Source: UBA1941 sp046329555 (GTDB lineage Bacteria; Bacteroidota; Bacteroidia; Chitinophagales; LD1). Taken from it: 64,000 nt of DNA. Positions 43,736 to 52,312 of the stretch are shown here, piece by piece. Within the stretch, counting starts at the first letter, position 1, and the number at the start of each line of letters is the position of its first letter. Under the pieces are notes generated by a model. That model saw only the letters and a list, made by a program, of their open reading frames with translations, did not search any database and was not told the origin of the DNA. The stretch covers positions 257,075-321,074 of the forward strand of contig JAXLUK010000004.1 of the NCBI GenBank assembly GCA_046329555.1, read 5' to 3'. The position numbers were made by a program, and so were the translations under genes.

Positions 43736-44902
43736 TTACAATTTCCTGGCCCAAAGCACTAACGCATCTACTACATTTTGCAATGCTTTCTCGCTTAAAC
43801 GCTCCGGCTGATCCAGTCTGGTATGATAGGTTTCATCCAGCTTCTTCATATCAATTCCGATAATAGAAACTGCCCGAAACCCTTGCCGCGCAAAGGGTAC
43901 AGCATCAGTAGCACCAAAAGGCAACGGCGCTTTCTCACATGGATATCCTTGCGTTTTGAAAGCATCCTGAATTTGCTCTGTCATTTTTTTGTCATAAAAA
44001 GCACCGCTCATCCATTCTCCGGTTAACAGACAAACTTTCTCTTCTAACCGAACGGAATCAACATTTACTACAAAAACATTTTCGCTTTGTAAGGCGGTTG
44101 TATGCTTTCGAACATAAGCTGACGATCCGCGCAAACCCCGCTCTTCTGCGCCAAATGAAACAAATCGTATTCGGGTATGCGGCAACATGGAAAATCCAGG
44201 CTTCGATTTATCCCGCAATTGCTCAAATACATTCAAAGCAATCACAATACCACTAAGATTATCACAAGCGCCTGGCACTACGGTGTCATTATGAAAACTT
44301 AAGTACACCACCATGGCCGGAGATAACAACAGGAACATCAGGTACACCCCATTAGCCAAAAACAAGGAACCCGGCGCATACTTTTCTGCCAGTAAAAACC
44401 AAACCAGAAACAATGGCCACAACACAATCAGCACGCCATTCATGACGGTACATTGAATTCCCCACTGCTTCCATCGGTACCACCACTGGCATTCATGGGT
44501 AGAATCAATATGTCCTGTAATCAAGATCGTTTGGCGCACCTCGTCCTGTGGTTCCAGCGTTGCGCTGAGGTTCCAGGAGGTGTGTTTCTTAAACAGGAAA
44601 TCGGCAACGCCGTCATTACGCATCAAATCGGCTACAACTACTACGGCATTGAGCCATCCCAGCACCATCGCGGCTATGGGTGAAAACCAGTAGAGTGCCA
44701 GGCCGATCATAAACAACAAACCGCACCATTTCATCTTGGTAAATTTTGCTGTTAACGGTGCTTCAAAAGCTTCTACCTGAACAGCATCCGTGCTGTGCAG
44801 CAATCGCGCTTGCAATACCTGCTGTGCCGCTAGTTCAGCCGCCGAACCCGCCGGCCGCGGACCAACGCGCCTGATGATCTCTTCAATTTGTGCTACTAAC
44901 AT
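43736..44902 (-). CDS. M28-family metallopeptidase with membrane segments
   Basis: This is a 388-residue M28 zinc aminopeptidase-like protein. Metal ligands are in ITGHIDSTHECQWW, GACDNLSGIVIAL, FVSFGAEERGLRGSSAYV and VVNVDSVRLEE, with a final HTRLDQPERL His. Hydrophobic segments at about residues 57-95 and 145-195 interrupt the domain before and between these ligands, so the catalytic domain is tied to the membrane. It has no typical signal peptide. It is divergent from the 121-residue hypothetical gene. Confidence 0.82.
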   Translation of the reverse strand: MLVAQIEEIIRRVGPRPAGSAAELAAQQVLQARLLHSTDAVQVEAFEAPLTAKFTKMKWCGLLFMIGLALYWFSPIAAMVLGWLNAVVVVADLMRNDGVADFLFKKHTSWNLSATLEPQDEVRQTILITGHIDSTHECQWWYRWKQWGIQCTVMNGVLIVLWPLFLVWFLLAEKYAPGSLFLANGVYLMFLLLSPAMVVYLSFHNDTVVPGACDNLSGIVIALNVFEQLRDKSKPGFSMLPHTRIRFVSFGAEERGLRGSSAYVRKHTTALQSENVFVVNVDSVRLEEKVCLLTGEWMSGAFYDKKMTEQIQDAFKTQGYPCEKAPLPFGATDAVPFARQGFRAVSIIGIDMKKLDETYHTRLDQPERLSEKALQNVVDALVLWARKL

Positions 44903-44949
44903 GGTTGATGCAAGTAAGGGAAATTTCTATTTTTAGCCGAAACTATTCT

Positions 44950-45315
44950 ATGGGAAAGTATATCGCTATTGCTGCAGCCGTAATCGCATTAATTCTAGGA
45001 GGTATTTTTTTCTATACGCAGTACACCTATAGCGAAGGAAACAGGGCTGGATTGCTCATCAAATTTTCTAATAAAGGCTACCTGTTTAAAACGTTCGAAG
45101 GTGAACTCAATTTAGGTGGAGTTAATACTGATCCGAAGGCTGGCTTGGTAAATAATGTTTGGAATTTCTCAGTCACCAATCGCGCCGTGGCCGATTCATT
45201 AATGCATTTGGAAGGAAAATATATCCGCCTGCACTACAAGCAAATTATTCATAACTTTTCATGGCAAGGCGAAACGCCCTACTTTGTAGATGCCGTGGAA
45301 GAAGTACAGAAGTAA
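44950..45315 (+). CDS. Conserved single-pass membrane protein of unknown function
   Basis: This is a 121-residue protein with one N-terminal hydrophobic helix (IAIAAAVIALILGGIFFYTQ) and a soluble remainder (GLLIKFSNKGYLFKTFEGEL, WNFSVTNRAVADSL, YFVDAVEEV). It reads like a widespread Bacteroidota family that databases often mislabel as 6-phosphogluconate dehydrogenase; no such enzyme domain is present. I use the ATG at 44950, which starts at the helix. The TonB receptor gene begins 6 nt after its stop. Confidence 0.7.
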   Translation: MGKYIAIAAAVIALILGGIFFYTQYTYSEGNRAGLLIKFSNKGYLFKTFEGELNLGGVNTDPKAGLVNNVWNFSVTNRAVADSLMHLEGKYIRLHYKQIIHNFSWQGETPYFVDAVEEVQK

Positions 45316-45321
45316 CCGCTT

Positions 45322-47742
45322 ATGAGGAATAGTTTACTCATCATTTTTTGGTTACTCTATTCCTGCTTACTAGCACAAACAGCCACGCAAACAGTTCGCG
45401 GGCGTATAACCGATCGCGAAACAACAGCGCCATTGATTGGTGTGGCTGTAGCCGTTTACAATGGCGATAAACTGATTGGAGGCGCTGCTTCGGATGATAA
45501 CGGCTACTTCAGAATTGAAAGGGTTCCGGTTGGACGAATGACGATTACAGCATCCTACCTGGGATACAAGAAGATTTTAATGCCCAACACGCCGGTCACT
45601 TCAGCGAAGGAAGTGATTCTGAATTTGGATATGGAACCTTCAGTTACAGAAATGAAGGAAGTAACGGTAGGTACCGGTAAAAAGCGCGGTGAAAGTATCA
45701 ACGATATGGCTACCATCAGTGCCCGCGCCTTCACGGTTGAAGAAGCCAGTCGCTACGCGGGCAGTAGGAATGACCCGGCGCGTATGGCCTCTAACTTTGC
45801 CGGAGTTTCCGGTACTGACGATTCCAGAAATGATATTGTAATCAGAGGAAATTCCCCTTTCGGTGTGCAGTGGCGTTTAGAAAATGTCAATATTCCCAAT
45901 CCCACACATTTTGCAGTAGCAGGAACAACAGGTGGACCGGTTGGTATTCTGAATAACCGCATGCTGGCGAACAGCGATTTTCTCACCGGTGCTTTTCCGG
46001 CGGAATACGGCAACGCCCTGGCAGGCGTTTTTGATGTACGATACAGAAATGGTAACGACCAGCACCATGAGTTTGCCCTGCAGTTTGGTGTACTGGGCGC
46101 TGAAGTATTTGCAGAAGGACCCATCAGCAAGAAAAATAAATCAAGCTATATGTTCAATTACCGCTACGCTACGTTGGATTTGCTGGTAGCCGCGGGAATT
46201 GATATCGGAACCAAGGCTGTACCGAAGTATCAGGATGCCCAATTCAAACTCAATTTCCCACTTAAAAAAGGAAACATTTCGGTTTTTGGTTTAGGCGGAT
46301 ATGCCACCGTAAATCTCATCACCAGTACCGATCAAAAACCGGGAGGTCGTGAAATTTATTCCAGCAAGGATCAGGATGAATTTTTTAGAACCGGCCTTGG
46401 TATCATCGGACTCTCCTACACCCGGCCGCTGAATGAAAAGGCTTATGCCAAAATCACATTCGCCGCTTCCACACAATGGATTCAAGACCGTTTCATCAGA
46501 GTTTTAAGGCACACCAATGCTGAAGGCAATTATGTTTTAGACGGAAAATATTATAAAACATACTTCAGGAATATTGAATCCAAGTTCAGTGCCAACTGGT
46601 TTCACAACTATAAGTTGAACGGCCAACAAGTGCTGCGATTCGGTATGAATACAGAATTGAATGTTTTCAATTACCTGGATAGCACCTTGAATGAAAACAA
46701 CTTTAGTTGGCAGAAGCGTTACGATTACCGCGGTGCACATTTTATGTTTCAGCCTTATGTACAATGGAAATTTACCATCAACGAAAAATGGTCGATGGTA
46801 GCTGGGTTGCACGGCCAATGGTTTACGTTAAACAATTCCTGGAGTATTGAACCGCGGGCTTCTATTAAATACCAATTCCGGAAAAATCAGTCGTTTGGTT
46901 TAGGAACAGGTTTGCATAGCCAAACGCAGCCGATGTATATCTATTTTGTAAAAGACAATTACACCGATCCGTACAACCACGTGCTAAGGAATAAAAATCT
47001 GGGCTTTACACGTTCCTATCACCTCGTAGCCAGCTATGACGTATTCTTCAAACACGATGTACGTGTAAAGGCTGAAGCCTATTTTCAGTATTTATTTGAT
47101 TTACCTGTAGAACAGCGTTCTTCTTCATACAGCATTCTCAACGAGGGCAGCAGTTTCGACCGCTTCTTTCCGGCTAAACTCGTGAACAAAGGTGTAGGAA
47201 GAAATATTGGCATTGAGTTAACGGTAGAAAAATTCTTTACCCATAATTGGTTCTGCATGTTTACCGGCAGTTTGTACGATGCGCGCTACCGCGCCAGCAA
47301 CGGCATATGGTACAATTCCGATTTCAACGGCAACTACATTATGAATGCGCTGGGCACCAAAGAATTTAAATGGGGCAAGAAGCGTGTGAATACTATCGGA
47401 CTGGGCGGTAAAATTACATTCGGGGGCGGACAGCGCTATACGCCATACGACACGGTGCTTTCTAAGTTAAGCGAAGACCCGGTGAAACAAGATGCCATGC
47501 GCAACAAATTGCAGTTTCATCCCTACTTCCGATTTGACGTACGCATCAGTTATTCGTGCAATACCAGAAAACACATCACCCATGAAGTGGGAATTGATTT
47601 GGTGAACATCACTTTTCAAAAGAACATATTAAGACTGCAATACATTGATGCGCAAACACCGCCGAAGGAAGTCTATCAACTGGGATTTCTCCCGTTGTTC
47701 TATTATCGTATCGATTTTAGTGTAGGGAAAAATAAATCATGA
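45322..47742 (+). CDS. TonB-dependent outer-membrane receptor
   Basis: This is an 806-residue receptor. After the signal peptide (ending LLAQ) comes a carboxypeptidase-regulatory-like beta sandwich (VRGRITDRETTAPLIGVAVA to VILNLDMEP), then a plug domain with ASNFAGVSGTDDSRNDIVIR and GNSPFGVQWRLENVNIPNP, and a long barrel ending in an aromatic strand (LPLFYYRIDFSVG). It imports a ligand bound at the surface using TonB energy. Its stop overlaps the bioA start (ATGA), which hints at a substrate related to biotin metabolism, but no sequence feature defines the ligand. Confidence 0.88.
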   Translation: MRNSLLIIFWLLYSCLLAQTATQTVRGRITDRETTAPLIGVAVAVYNGDKLIGGAASDDNGYFRIERVPVGRMTITASYLGYKKILMPNTPVTSAKEVILNLDMEPSVTEMKEVTVGTGKKRGESINDMATISARAFTVEEASRYAGSRNDPARMASNFAGVSGTDDSRNDIVIRGNSPFGVQWRLENVNIPNPTHFAVAGTTGGPVGILNNRMLANSDFLTGAFPAEYGNALAGVFDVRYRNGNDQHHEFALQFGVLGAEVFAEGPISKKNKSSYMFNYRYATLDLLVAAGIDIGTKAVPKYQDAQFKLNFPLKKGNISVFGLGGYATVNLITSTDQKPGGREIYSSKDQDEFFRTGLGIIGLSYTRPLNEKAYAKITFAASTQWIQDRFIRVLRHTNAEGNYVLDGKYYKTYFRNIESKFSANWFHNYKLNGQQVLRFGMNTELNVFNYLDSTLNENNFSWQKRYDYRGAHFMFQPYVQWKFTINEKWSMVAGLHGQWFTLNNSWSIEPRASIKYQFRKNQSFGLGTGLHSQTQPMYIYFVKDNYTDPYNHVLRNKNLGFTRSYHLVASYDVFFKHDVRVKAEAYFQYLFDLPVEQRSSSYSILNEGSSFDRFFPAKLVNKGVGRNIGIELTVEKFFTHNWFCMFTGSLYDARYRASNGIWYNSDFNGNYIMNALGTKEFKWGKKRVNTIGLGGKITFGGGQRYTPYDTVLSKLSEDPVKQDAMRNKLQFHPYFRFDVRISYSCNTRKHITHEVGIDLVNITFQKNILRLQYIDAQTPPKEVYQLGFLPLFYYRIDFSVGKNKS

Positions 47743-48983
47743 GCGACGAATTCATCTGGCACCCGTACACCCAACAAAAAATAGCAGGACCAAACATATC
47801 GGTTAGCCGTGCTTCCGGCGCGTATCTTTTTGATGAAAATAATTCCGCCTATTTAGATGCTATTAGTAGCTGGTGGGTTAACTTACACGGGCATTGTCAT
47901 CCCACCATCGTAAAAGCCATTGCCGCACAAGCCGCGCAGTTAGAGCAAGTAATTTTTGCGGGATTTACTCACCCCAAAGCCATGGCGTTGGCGGCATCAT
48001 TGCTGCAATGGTTACCCCATTACGGAAAAGTTTTTTTCAGTGACAATGGTTCTACGGCTACAGAAGCAGCCGTAAAAATGGCGCTTCAATTCTGGGCCAA
48101 TAAGAATGAACCCCGGCATACCCTCATCGCTTTTCGGGAGGGCTATCACGGTGATACATTTGGCGCGATGTCGGTAAGTGCGCGCGATGTGTTTACGGCG
48201 CCATTTCAACGGTTATTGTTTGATGTGGTTTTCATTGATGCGCCCGTGGCCGGAAAAGAACTGCAAACCTTGCAACAGTTGGATGCAGCGCTGCAACAAC
48301 AGCCGGCGGCCTTCATCTTTGAGCCATTGGTGCTGGGCTCGGCGGGCATGTTGATGTACAGCGCCGAGGTGCTGGAAACCATGATACGGCGCTGCCGGCA
48401 ACATGGGGTGCTGACCATTGCCGATGAAGTATTCACGGGTTTTGGCAGAACAGGTAAAATGTTCGCTACCGATCATTTGTCGACGCGCCCCGACTTGCTT
48501 TGTCTATCAAAAGGTATCACCGGTGGATTTCTGCCCATGGGTGTTACGCTGGCCACGCATGAAGTTTACGAGCCCTTCCATCATCAGGAAAAATACCGCA
48601 TGCTGTTTCACGGACATTCCTATACCGGTAACGCATTAGCCTGTGCGGCAGCAGTAGCCTCGTTACAGGTATTTGAAGAAGAAAGTACTTTGGAAAAAGT
48701 GACGCAAATTTCAAACTGGCAACAAGATGCCGTTGCTACCGCGCAACATTTCCCGCACTTAAAGCATGCCAGAAGTTGCGGAACCATCTTTGCAGTTGAT
48801 TATGTGCTGCCCGGAAATGATGGTTACCTGCATCCGATGCGCGATCAACTGTACCGCCATTTTATGGCGCAAAAGATCGTGTTGCGGCCATTGGGAAATA
48901 CGGTGTACATCGTTCCGCCGTATTGTATCACTATTGACGAATTACATCGGGTTCATGAAGCGATTTTTAATTGTCACTTGTGA
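47739..48983 (+). CDS. bioA: Adenosylmethionine-8-amino-7-oxononanoate aminotransferase
   Basis: This is a 414-residue PLP enzyme that turns KAPA into DAPA with SAM as amino donor, the third step of biotin ring assembly. BioA marks are WHPYTQQK at the start, LDAISSWWVNLHGHCHP, FSDNGSTATEAAVKMAL, EGYHGDTFGAMSV, and LCLSKGITGGFLPMGVTLAT with the PLP lysine. No bioB, bioD or bioF gene is nearby. The start overlaps the TonB receptor stop by 4 nt. Confidence 0.93.
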   Translation: MSDEFIWHPYTQQKIAGPNISVSRASGAYLFDENNSAYLDAISSWWVNLHGHCHPTIVKAIAAQAAQLEQVIFAGFTHPKAMALAASLLQWLPHYGKVFFSDNGSTATEAAVKMALQFWANKNEPRHTLIAFREGYHGDTFGAMSVSARDVFTAPFQRLLFDVVFIDAPVAGKELQTLQQLDAALQQQPAAFIFEPLVLGSAGMLMYSAEVLETMIRRCRQHGVLTIADEVFTGFGRTGKMFATDHLSTRPDLLCLSKGITGGFLPMGVTLATHEVYEPFHHQEKYRMLFHGHSYTGNALACAAAVASLQVFEEESTLEKVTQISNWQQDAVATAQHFPHLKHARSCGTIFAVDYVLPGNDGYLHPMRDQLYRHFMAQKIVLRPLGNTVYIVPPYCITIDELHRVHEAIFNCHL

Positions 48984-49048
48984 CCCCAATTGGTATTCAG
49001 AAATAATAAGCCGACCTTCGTTCCTTTACAGATTAAATCGCTTTTATC

Positions 49049-49942
49049 TTGCATCGATCCGGATACATCAATATTGTGGGATTACCTAACGTAGGTAAAT
49101 CAACCCTGCTCAACGCCATTATTGGCGAACCCCTAGCTATTACTTCGGGCAAGGCGCAAACCACGCGCAACCGATTACTGGGGATTATCAATACGGATGA
49201 GGCACAACTGATTTTCAGCGATACTCCGGGATACATCAACCAGCCGGCGTACGCCTTGCATGAAGCCATGAACCATTATGTGCATCAGAGTTTTGAAGAT
49301 GCCGATGTATTGTTGCTGGTAACAGATAAGTTTCAACGGATGGAAGAACAATCGTTCTTGATTAATCAAATGAATCGGGTGAACACACCGCAATTTGTGG
49401 TGTTTAACAAGATTGATTTATGCGATCAGCAAACATTGAATGAATGGCAGGAAAAATGGTCAGCGCAGCTACCCAAAGCTATCTTCTTTCCTATTTCAGC
49501 GCAAGAGAAATTTCATATTGAAGAATTAAAAAAAGCCATTGCGCCCCTGTTACCCGAAAGTCCGGCTTACTATGAAAAAGATCAGATTTCAGACCGACAG
49601 GTGCGCTACTTTGCTGCTGAATTTGTGCGCGAACAAATCTTCAATTTGTATAGTAAAGAAATTCCGTATTCGTGTCAGGTAGATTGTGAGGATTACAAAG
49701 AGTACGACGATATCGACCGTATTCGCTGTATTATTTATGTAGAGCGCGATTCGCAAAAAAACATTGTGATTGGGAAGGGCGGCGCGGCCATCAATAAAGT
49801 AGGCCGGCAGGCGCGATTGAAGTTAGAAGAATGGCTTGGCAAGAAGGTGTTTTTGGATTTATTCGTGAAGGTACGCCCGAATTGGCGCAGCAACGAATCG
49901 CAATTGCGCAGTTTTGGTTTTGGAAAAGGTAGTAATGACTAA
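49049..49942 (+). CDS. era: GTPase Era
   Basis: This is a 297-residue ribosome-assembly GTPase that binds 16S rRNA. G-motifs are NIVGLPNVGKSTLLNAIIGE (G1), SDTPGYI (G3) and VVFNKIDL (G4). The C-terminal KH domain reads IVIGKGGAAINKVGRQARLK and ends LFVKVRPNW. The N-terminus needs a TTG start at 49049 (HRSGYINIVG); no ATG is available before G1. The stop region overlaps the next gene by 8 nt. Confidence 0.94.
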   Translation: MHRSGYINIVGLPNVGKSTLLNAIIGEPLAITSGKAQTTRNRLLGIINTDEAQLIFSDTPGYINQPAYALHEAMNHYVHQSFEDADVLLLVTDKFQRMEEQSFLINQMNRVNTPQFVVFNKIDLCDQQTLNEWQEKWSAQLPKAIFFPISAQEKFHIEELKKAIAPLLPESPAYYEKDQISDRQVRYFAAEFVREQIFNLYSKEIPYSCQVDCEDYKEYDDIDRIRCIIYVERDSQKNIVIGKGGAAINKVGRQARLKLEEWLGKKVFLDLFVKVRPNWRSNESQLRSFGFGKGSND

Positions 49943-50396
49943 GCGGCGGTATTCCGTACGCGCGTTCTTGATCAACCCAAATCAAGAAATTCTGCTATCT
50001 AAATGGGATTACCGCTTTCTTAAAAACGGCAAGATTATTTGGGTTACACCTGGAGGTGGCGCAGAAGAAGGTGAAAGTGATGAAGCCGCTTTAAGGAGAG
50101 AAATTCTCGAAGAAACCGGCATATCAGAAATTGAAATTGGTCAGGAGACTTTTTACCAGGAACTATCTTTCAATGAAGGAACACCAAACGCATTTATCAG
50201 TGCAGAGCGATTCTTTCTGGTACGTTGTTTCACATCAATAATTCGTCTTGACTTGCTTACGGCAACAGAAAAAAAATATCATCTGGAAACACGATGGTGG
50301 AAAATCGATGATATTGATTCATCGAAGGAAAATTTTGGACCCGATAATATCCCTGAGATCCTGAGGAGTTCCGGCACCGATAATTTATTTCCTTGA
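49935..50396 (+). CDS. Nudix hydrolase
   Basis: This is a 153-residue Nudix protein. The box GGAEEGESDEAALRREILEE followed by TGISEIE has all catalytic residues. The N-terminus MTKRRYSVRAFLINPNQEIL starts at ATG 49935, overlapping the last codons of era; the alternative upstream start adds only read-through of era. The substrate is unknown. It is convergent with guaB, and the ends overlap by 12 bp. Confidence 0.85.
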   Translation: MTKRRYSVRAFLINPNQEILLSKWDYRFLKNGKIIWVTPGGGAEEGESDEAALRREILEETGISEIEIGQETFYQELSFNEGTPNAFISAERFFLVRCFTSIIRLDLLTATEKKYHLETRWWKIDDIDSSKENFGPDNIPEILRSSGTDNLFP

Positions 50397-51860
50397 GTAA
50401 TTCGGCGCCTCCTTCGTGATGGTGACATCATGCGGATGCGATTCATTCATACCAGCATTGGTGATGCGAACAAATTTCGCCTGTTGTAACTGGGCGATAT
50501 TTTTAGCGCCGCAGTAGCCCATACCCGCACGCAAGCCACCCACATATTGGTAAATCACCTCAGCTACCGCGCCTTTGTATGGCACCCGCCCTACAATACC
50601 TTCGGGCACCAGTTTTTTGATATCATCTTCTGCATCCTGAAAATACCGATCTTTAGAGCCTTCCTGCATGGCTTCCACACTGCCCATGCCACGGTAGGAT
50701 TTAAATTTTCTGCCTTCAAACAGAATCGTTTCTCCCGGCGATTCATCGGTGCCAGCAAAAATACTTCCTGCCATCACCGTATCGGCGCCGGCCGCCAACG
50801 CCTTTACCATATCACCCGTATAGCGAATACCGCCATCGGCAATTACCGGAATTTTCTTGTTGGTAGATTTTGCGGCTTCGGCAATGGCCGTTAACTGTGG
50901 TACACCAACACCGGCCACAATGCGTGTGGTACAAATAGAGCCTGGCCCCACGCCCACTTTCACCGCATCTACGCCGGCCACCATCAAGGCTTTGGCGCCC
51001 TCGGCGGTAGCGATATTTCCCGCCACCAATTCTACATTTCGGAATGTTTTGCGCGCTTTTTTTACCGCTTCAATAACGCCCTTTGAATGGCCATGGGCGG
51101 TATCGATAATCACCACATCCACGCCAGTATGTACCAGCGCTTCAATACGTGTTAAGGTATCGGCAGTAACGCCCACCGCCGCGCCGCATAACAAGCGGCC
51201 ATAGAAATCTTTACTGGAATTGGGATGATTGCGCACCTTCAGAATGTCTTTATAGGTGATCAGTCCTACCAACTTACCGCCGGCATCTACCACCGGTAAT
51301 TTCTCAATTTTATATTTCTCCAGAATAGTTTCGGCTTTTTTGAGGTCGGTTCCCTTGGCGGCCGTGATGATGCGTTCACTGGTCATGACTTCGCTCACCT
51401 TGCGTTTCTTATTTTTTTCGAAGCGCAAGTCGCGATTGGTGAGAATACCCACCAACTTATGGGCGGCATTCACGATTGGGATACCGCCAATTTTATTGTC
51501 GCGCATCAGCAGCAAAGCATCGCCTACGGTGGCATCTTCACGCAGGGTGATGGGATCGAGAATCAAGCCGGAATCGGCGCGTTTTACGCGGCGCACCTGT
51601 TCGGCCTGCTTTTCAACCGACATATTTTTATGAATAATACCGATGCCGCCTTCGCGGGCAATGGCGATAGCCATAGCTGATTCGGTAACTGTATCCATAG
51701 CGGAAGAAACCAGGGGAACGTTTAGCGTAATGTTTCTGGTAAAGCGGGTACGCGTATCTACATCACGCGGCAGCACTTCGCTGTAGCCCGGCAGCAACAG
51801 CACATCATCAAAAGTTATTCCTTCAAAAGAAAAGCGGGAAGATTGCTTGGGGATTGGCAT
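50385..51860 (-). CDS. guaB: IMP dehydrogenase
   Basis: This is a 491-residue enzyme that oxidises IMP to XMP, the committed step to GMP. The catalytic loop is GSICTTRIV with the active-site Cys; GITFDDVLLLPGYSEVLP starts the barrel; two CBS domains occupy about residues 95-215 (VGDALLLMRDNKIGGIPIV; ILEKYKIEKLPVVDAGGK). The flap motif GMGSVEAM and the segment GRVPYKGAV are present. I use the ATG at 51860 (MPIPKQSSRFSF); the longer frame adds a non-homologous tail. A TATATTCG box lies 3 nt upstream. Confidence 0.96.
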   Translation of the reverse strand: MPIPKQSSRFSFEGITFDDVLLLPGYSEVLPRDVDTRTRFTRNITLNVPLVSSAMDTVTESAMAIAIAREGGIGIIHKNMSVEKQAEQVRRVKRADSGLILDPITLREDATVGDALLLMRDNKIGGIPIVNAAHKLVGILTNRDLRFEKNKKRKVSEVMTSERIITAAKGTDLKKAETILEKYKIEKLPVVDAGGKLVGLITYKDILKVRNHPNSSKDFYGRLLCGAAVGVTADTLTRIEALVHTGVDVVIIDTAHGHSKGVIEAVKKARKTFRNVELVAGNIATAEGAKALMVAGVDAVKVGVGPGSICTTRIVAGVGVPQLTAIAEAAKSTNKKIPVIADGGIRYTGDMVKALAAGADTVMAGSIFAGTDESPGETILFEGRKFKSYRGMGSVEAMQEGSKDRYFQDAEDDIKKLVPEGIVGRVPYKGAVAEVIYQYVGGLRAGMGYCGAKNIAQLQQAKFVRITNAGMNESHPHDVTITKEAPNYSRK

Positions 51861-51863
51861 AGG

Positions 51864-51871
51864 CGAATATA
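51864..51871 (-). promoter_or_regulatory. -7 box TATATTCG upstream of guaB
   Basis: TATATTCG on the minus strand lies 3 nt before the ATG and supports this start over the longer frame. Confidence 0.45.
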
Positions 51872-51952
51872 GTGAAAAGGAAAATGGAAGAAAAACGCGC
51901 AACAACTCGCCGCAAATCAACTTCTCTAATTAGTACAAATTAATTGAATGAC

Positions 51953-52146
51953 TATAGGGCATCTCTAAAAACCTCTTGGCGAAATGTCCCCGCTAATTTG
52001 ACCGGAATGTCTCTACTCAATCACTTACGTAATACGTCGTGGCGCCTCGTTCAGTTGTATGTTTTATGTAACTTCATTTGTTGCGCCTCGTCTTACGTCA
52101 AATTTTCTGCGCATTTCTCTGATGCCCGGTTTTTAGATGCGCCCTT
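51953..52146. repeat. MITE-like palindromic element, copy 2
   Basis: This is the second copy of the ~195-bp element seen at 8987-9187. Termini GGGCATCTCTAAAAACC and GGTTTTTAGATGCGCCC are inverted. The interior shares TTGCGCCTCGTCTTAC, CAAATTTTCTGCGCATTTC and the ACGTAA...TTACGT arms with copy 1, while other parts have diverged. It lies in the 452-bp gap between guaB and the giant gene. The rest of that gap (52147-52312) shows no gene. Confidence 0.7.
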
Positions 52147-52312
52147 AAACTGAGTAGCGATTTTGCACCAATCGTATTTCTACGATTAAAAACCGTAATT
52201 CTACTAATTCTTCCAGCGTATTTCTACGCATTAACATTTGCCATAGTGCTTTATCCAAATAAGCGTTTTACTTTTACCTACGCAATTTATTCCTAACCAA
52301 ATTAAACCCCTT

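Noticed and set aside
51861..51920. Longer N-terminus for guaB
   Set aside because: The added residues are not IMPDH-like, and a -7 box lies directly before the shorter start.
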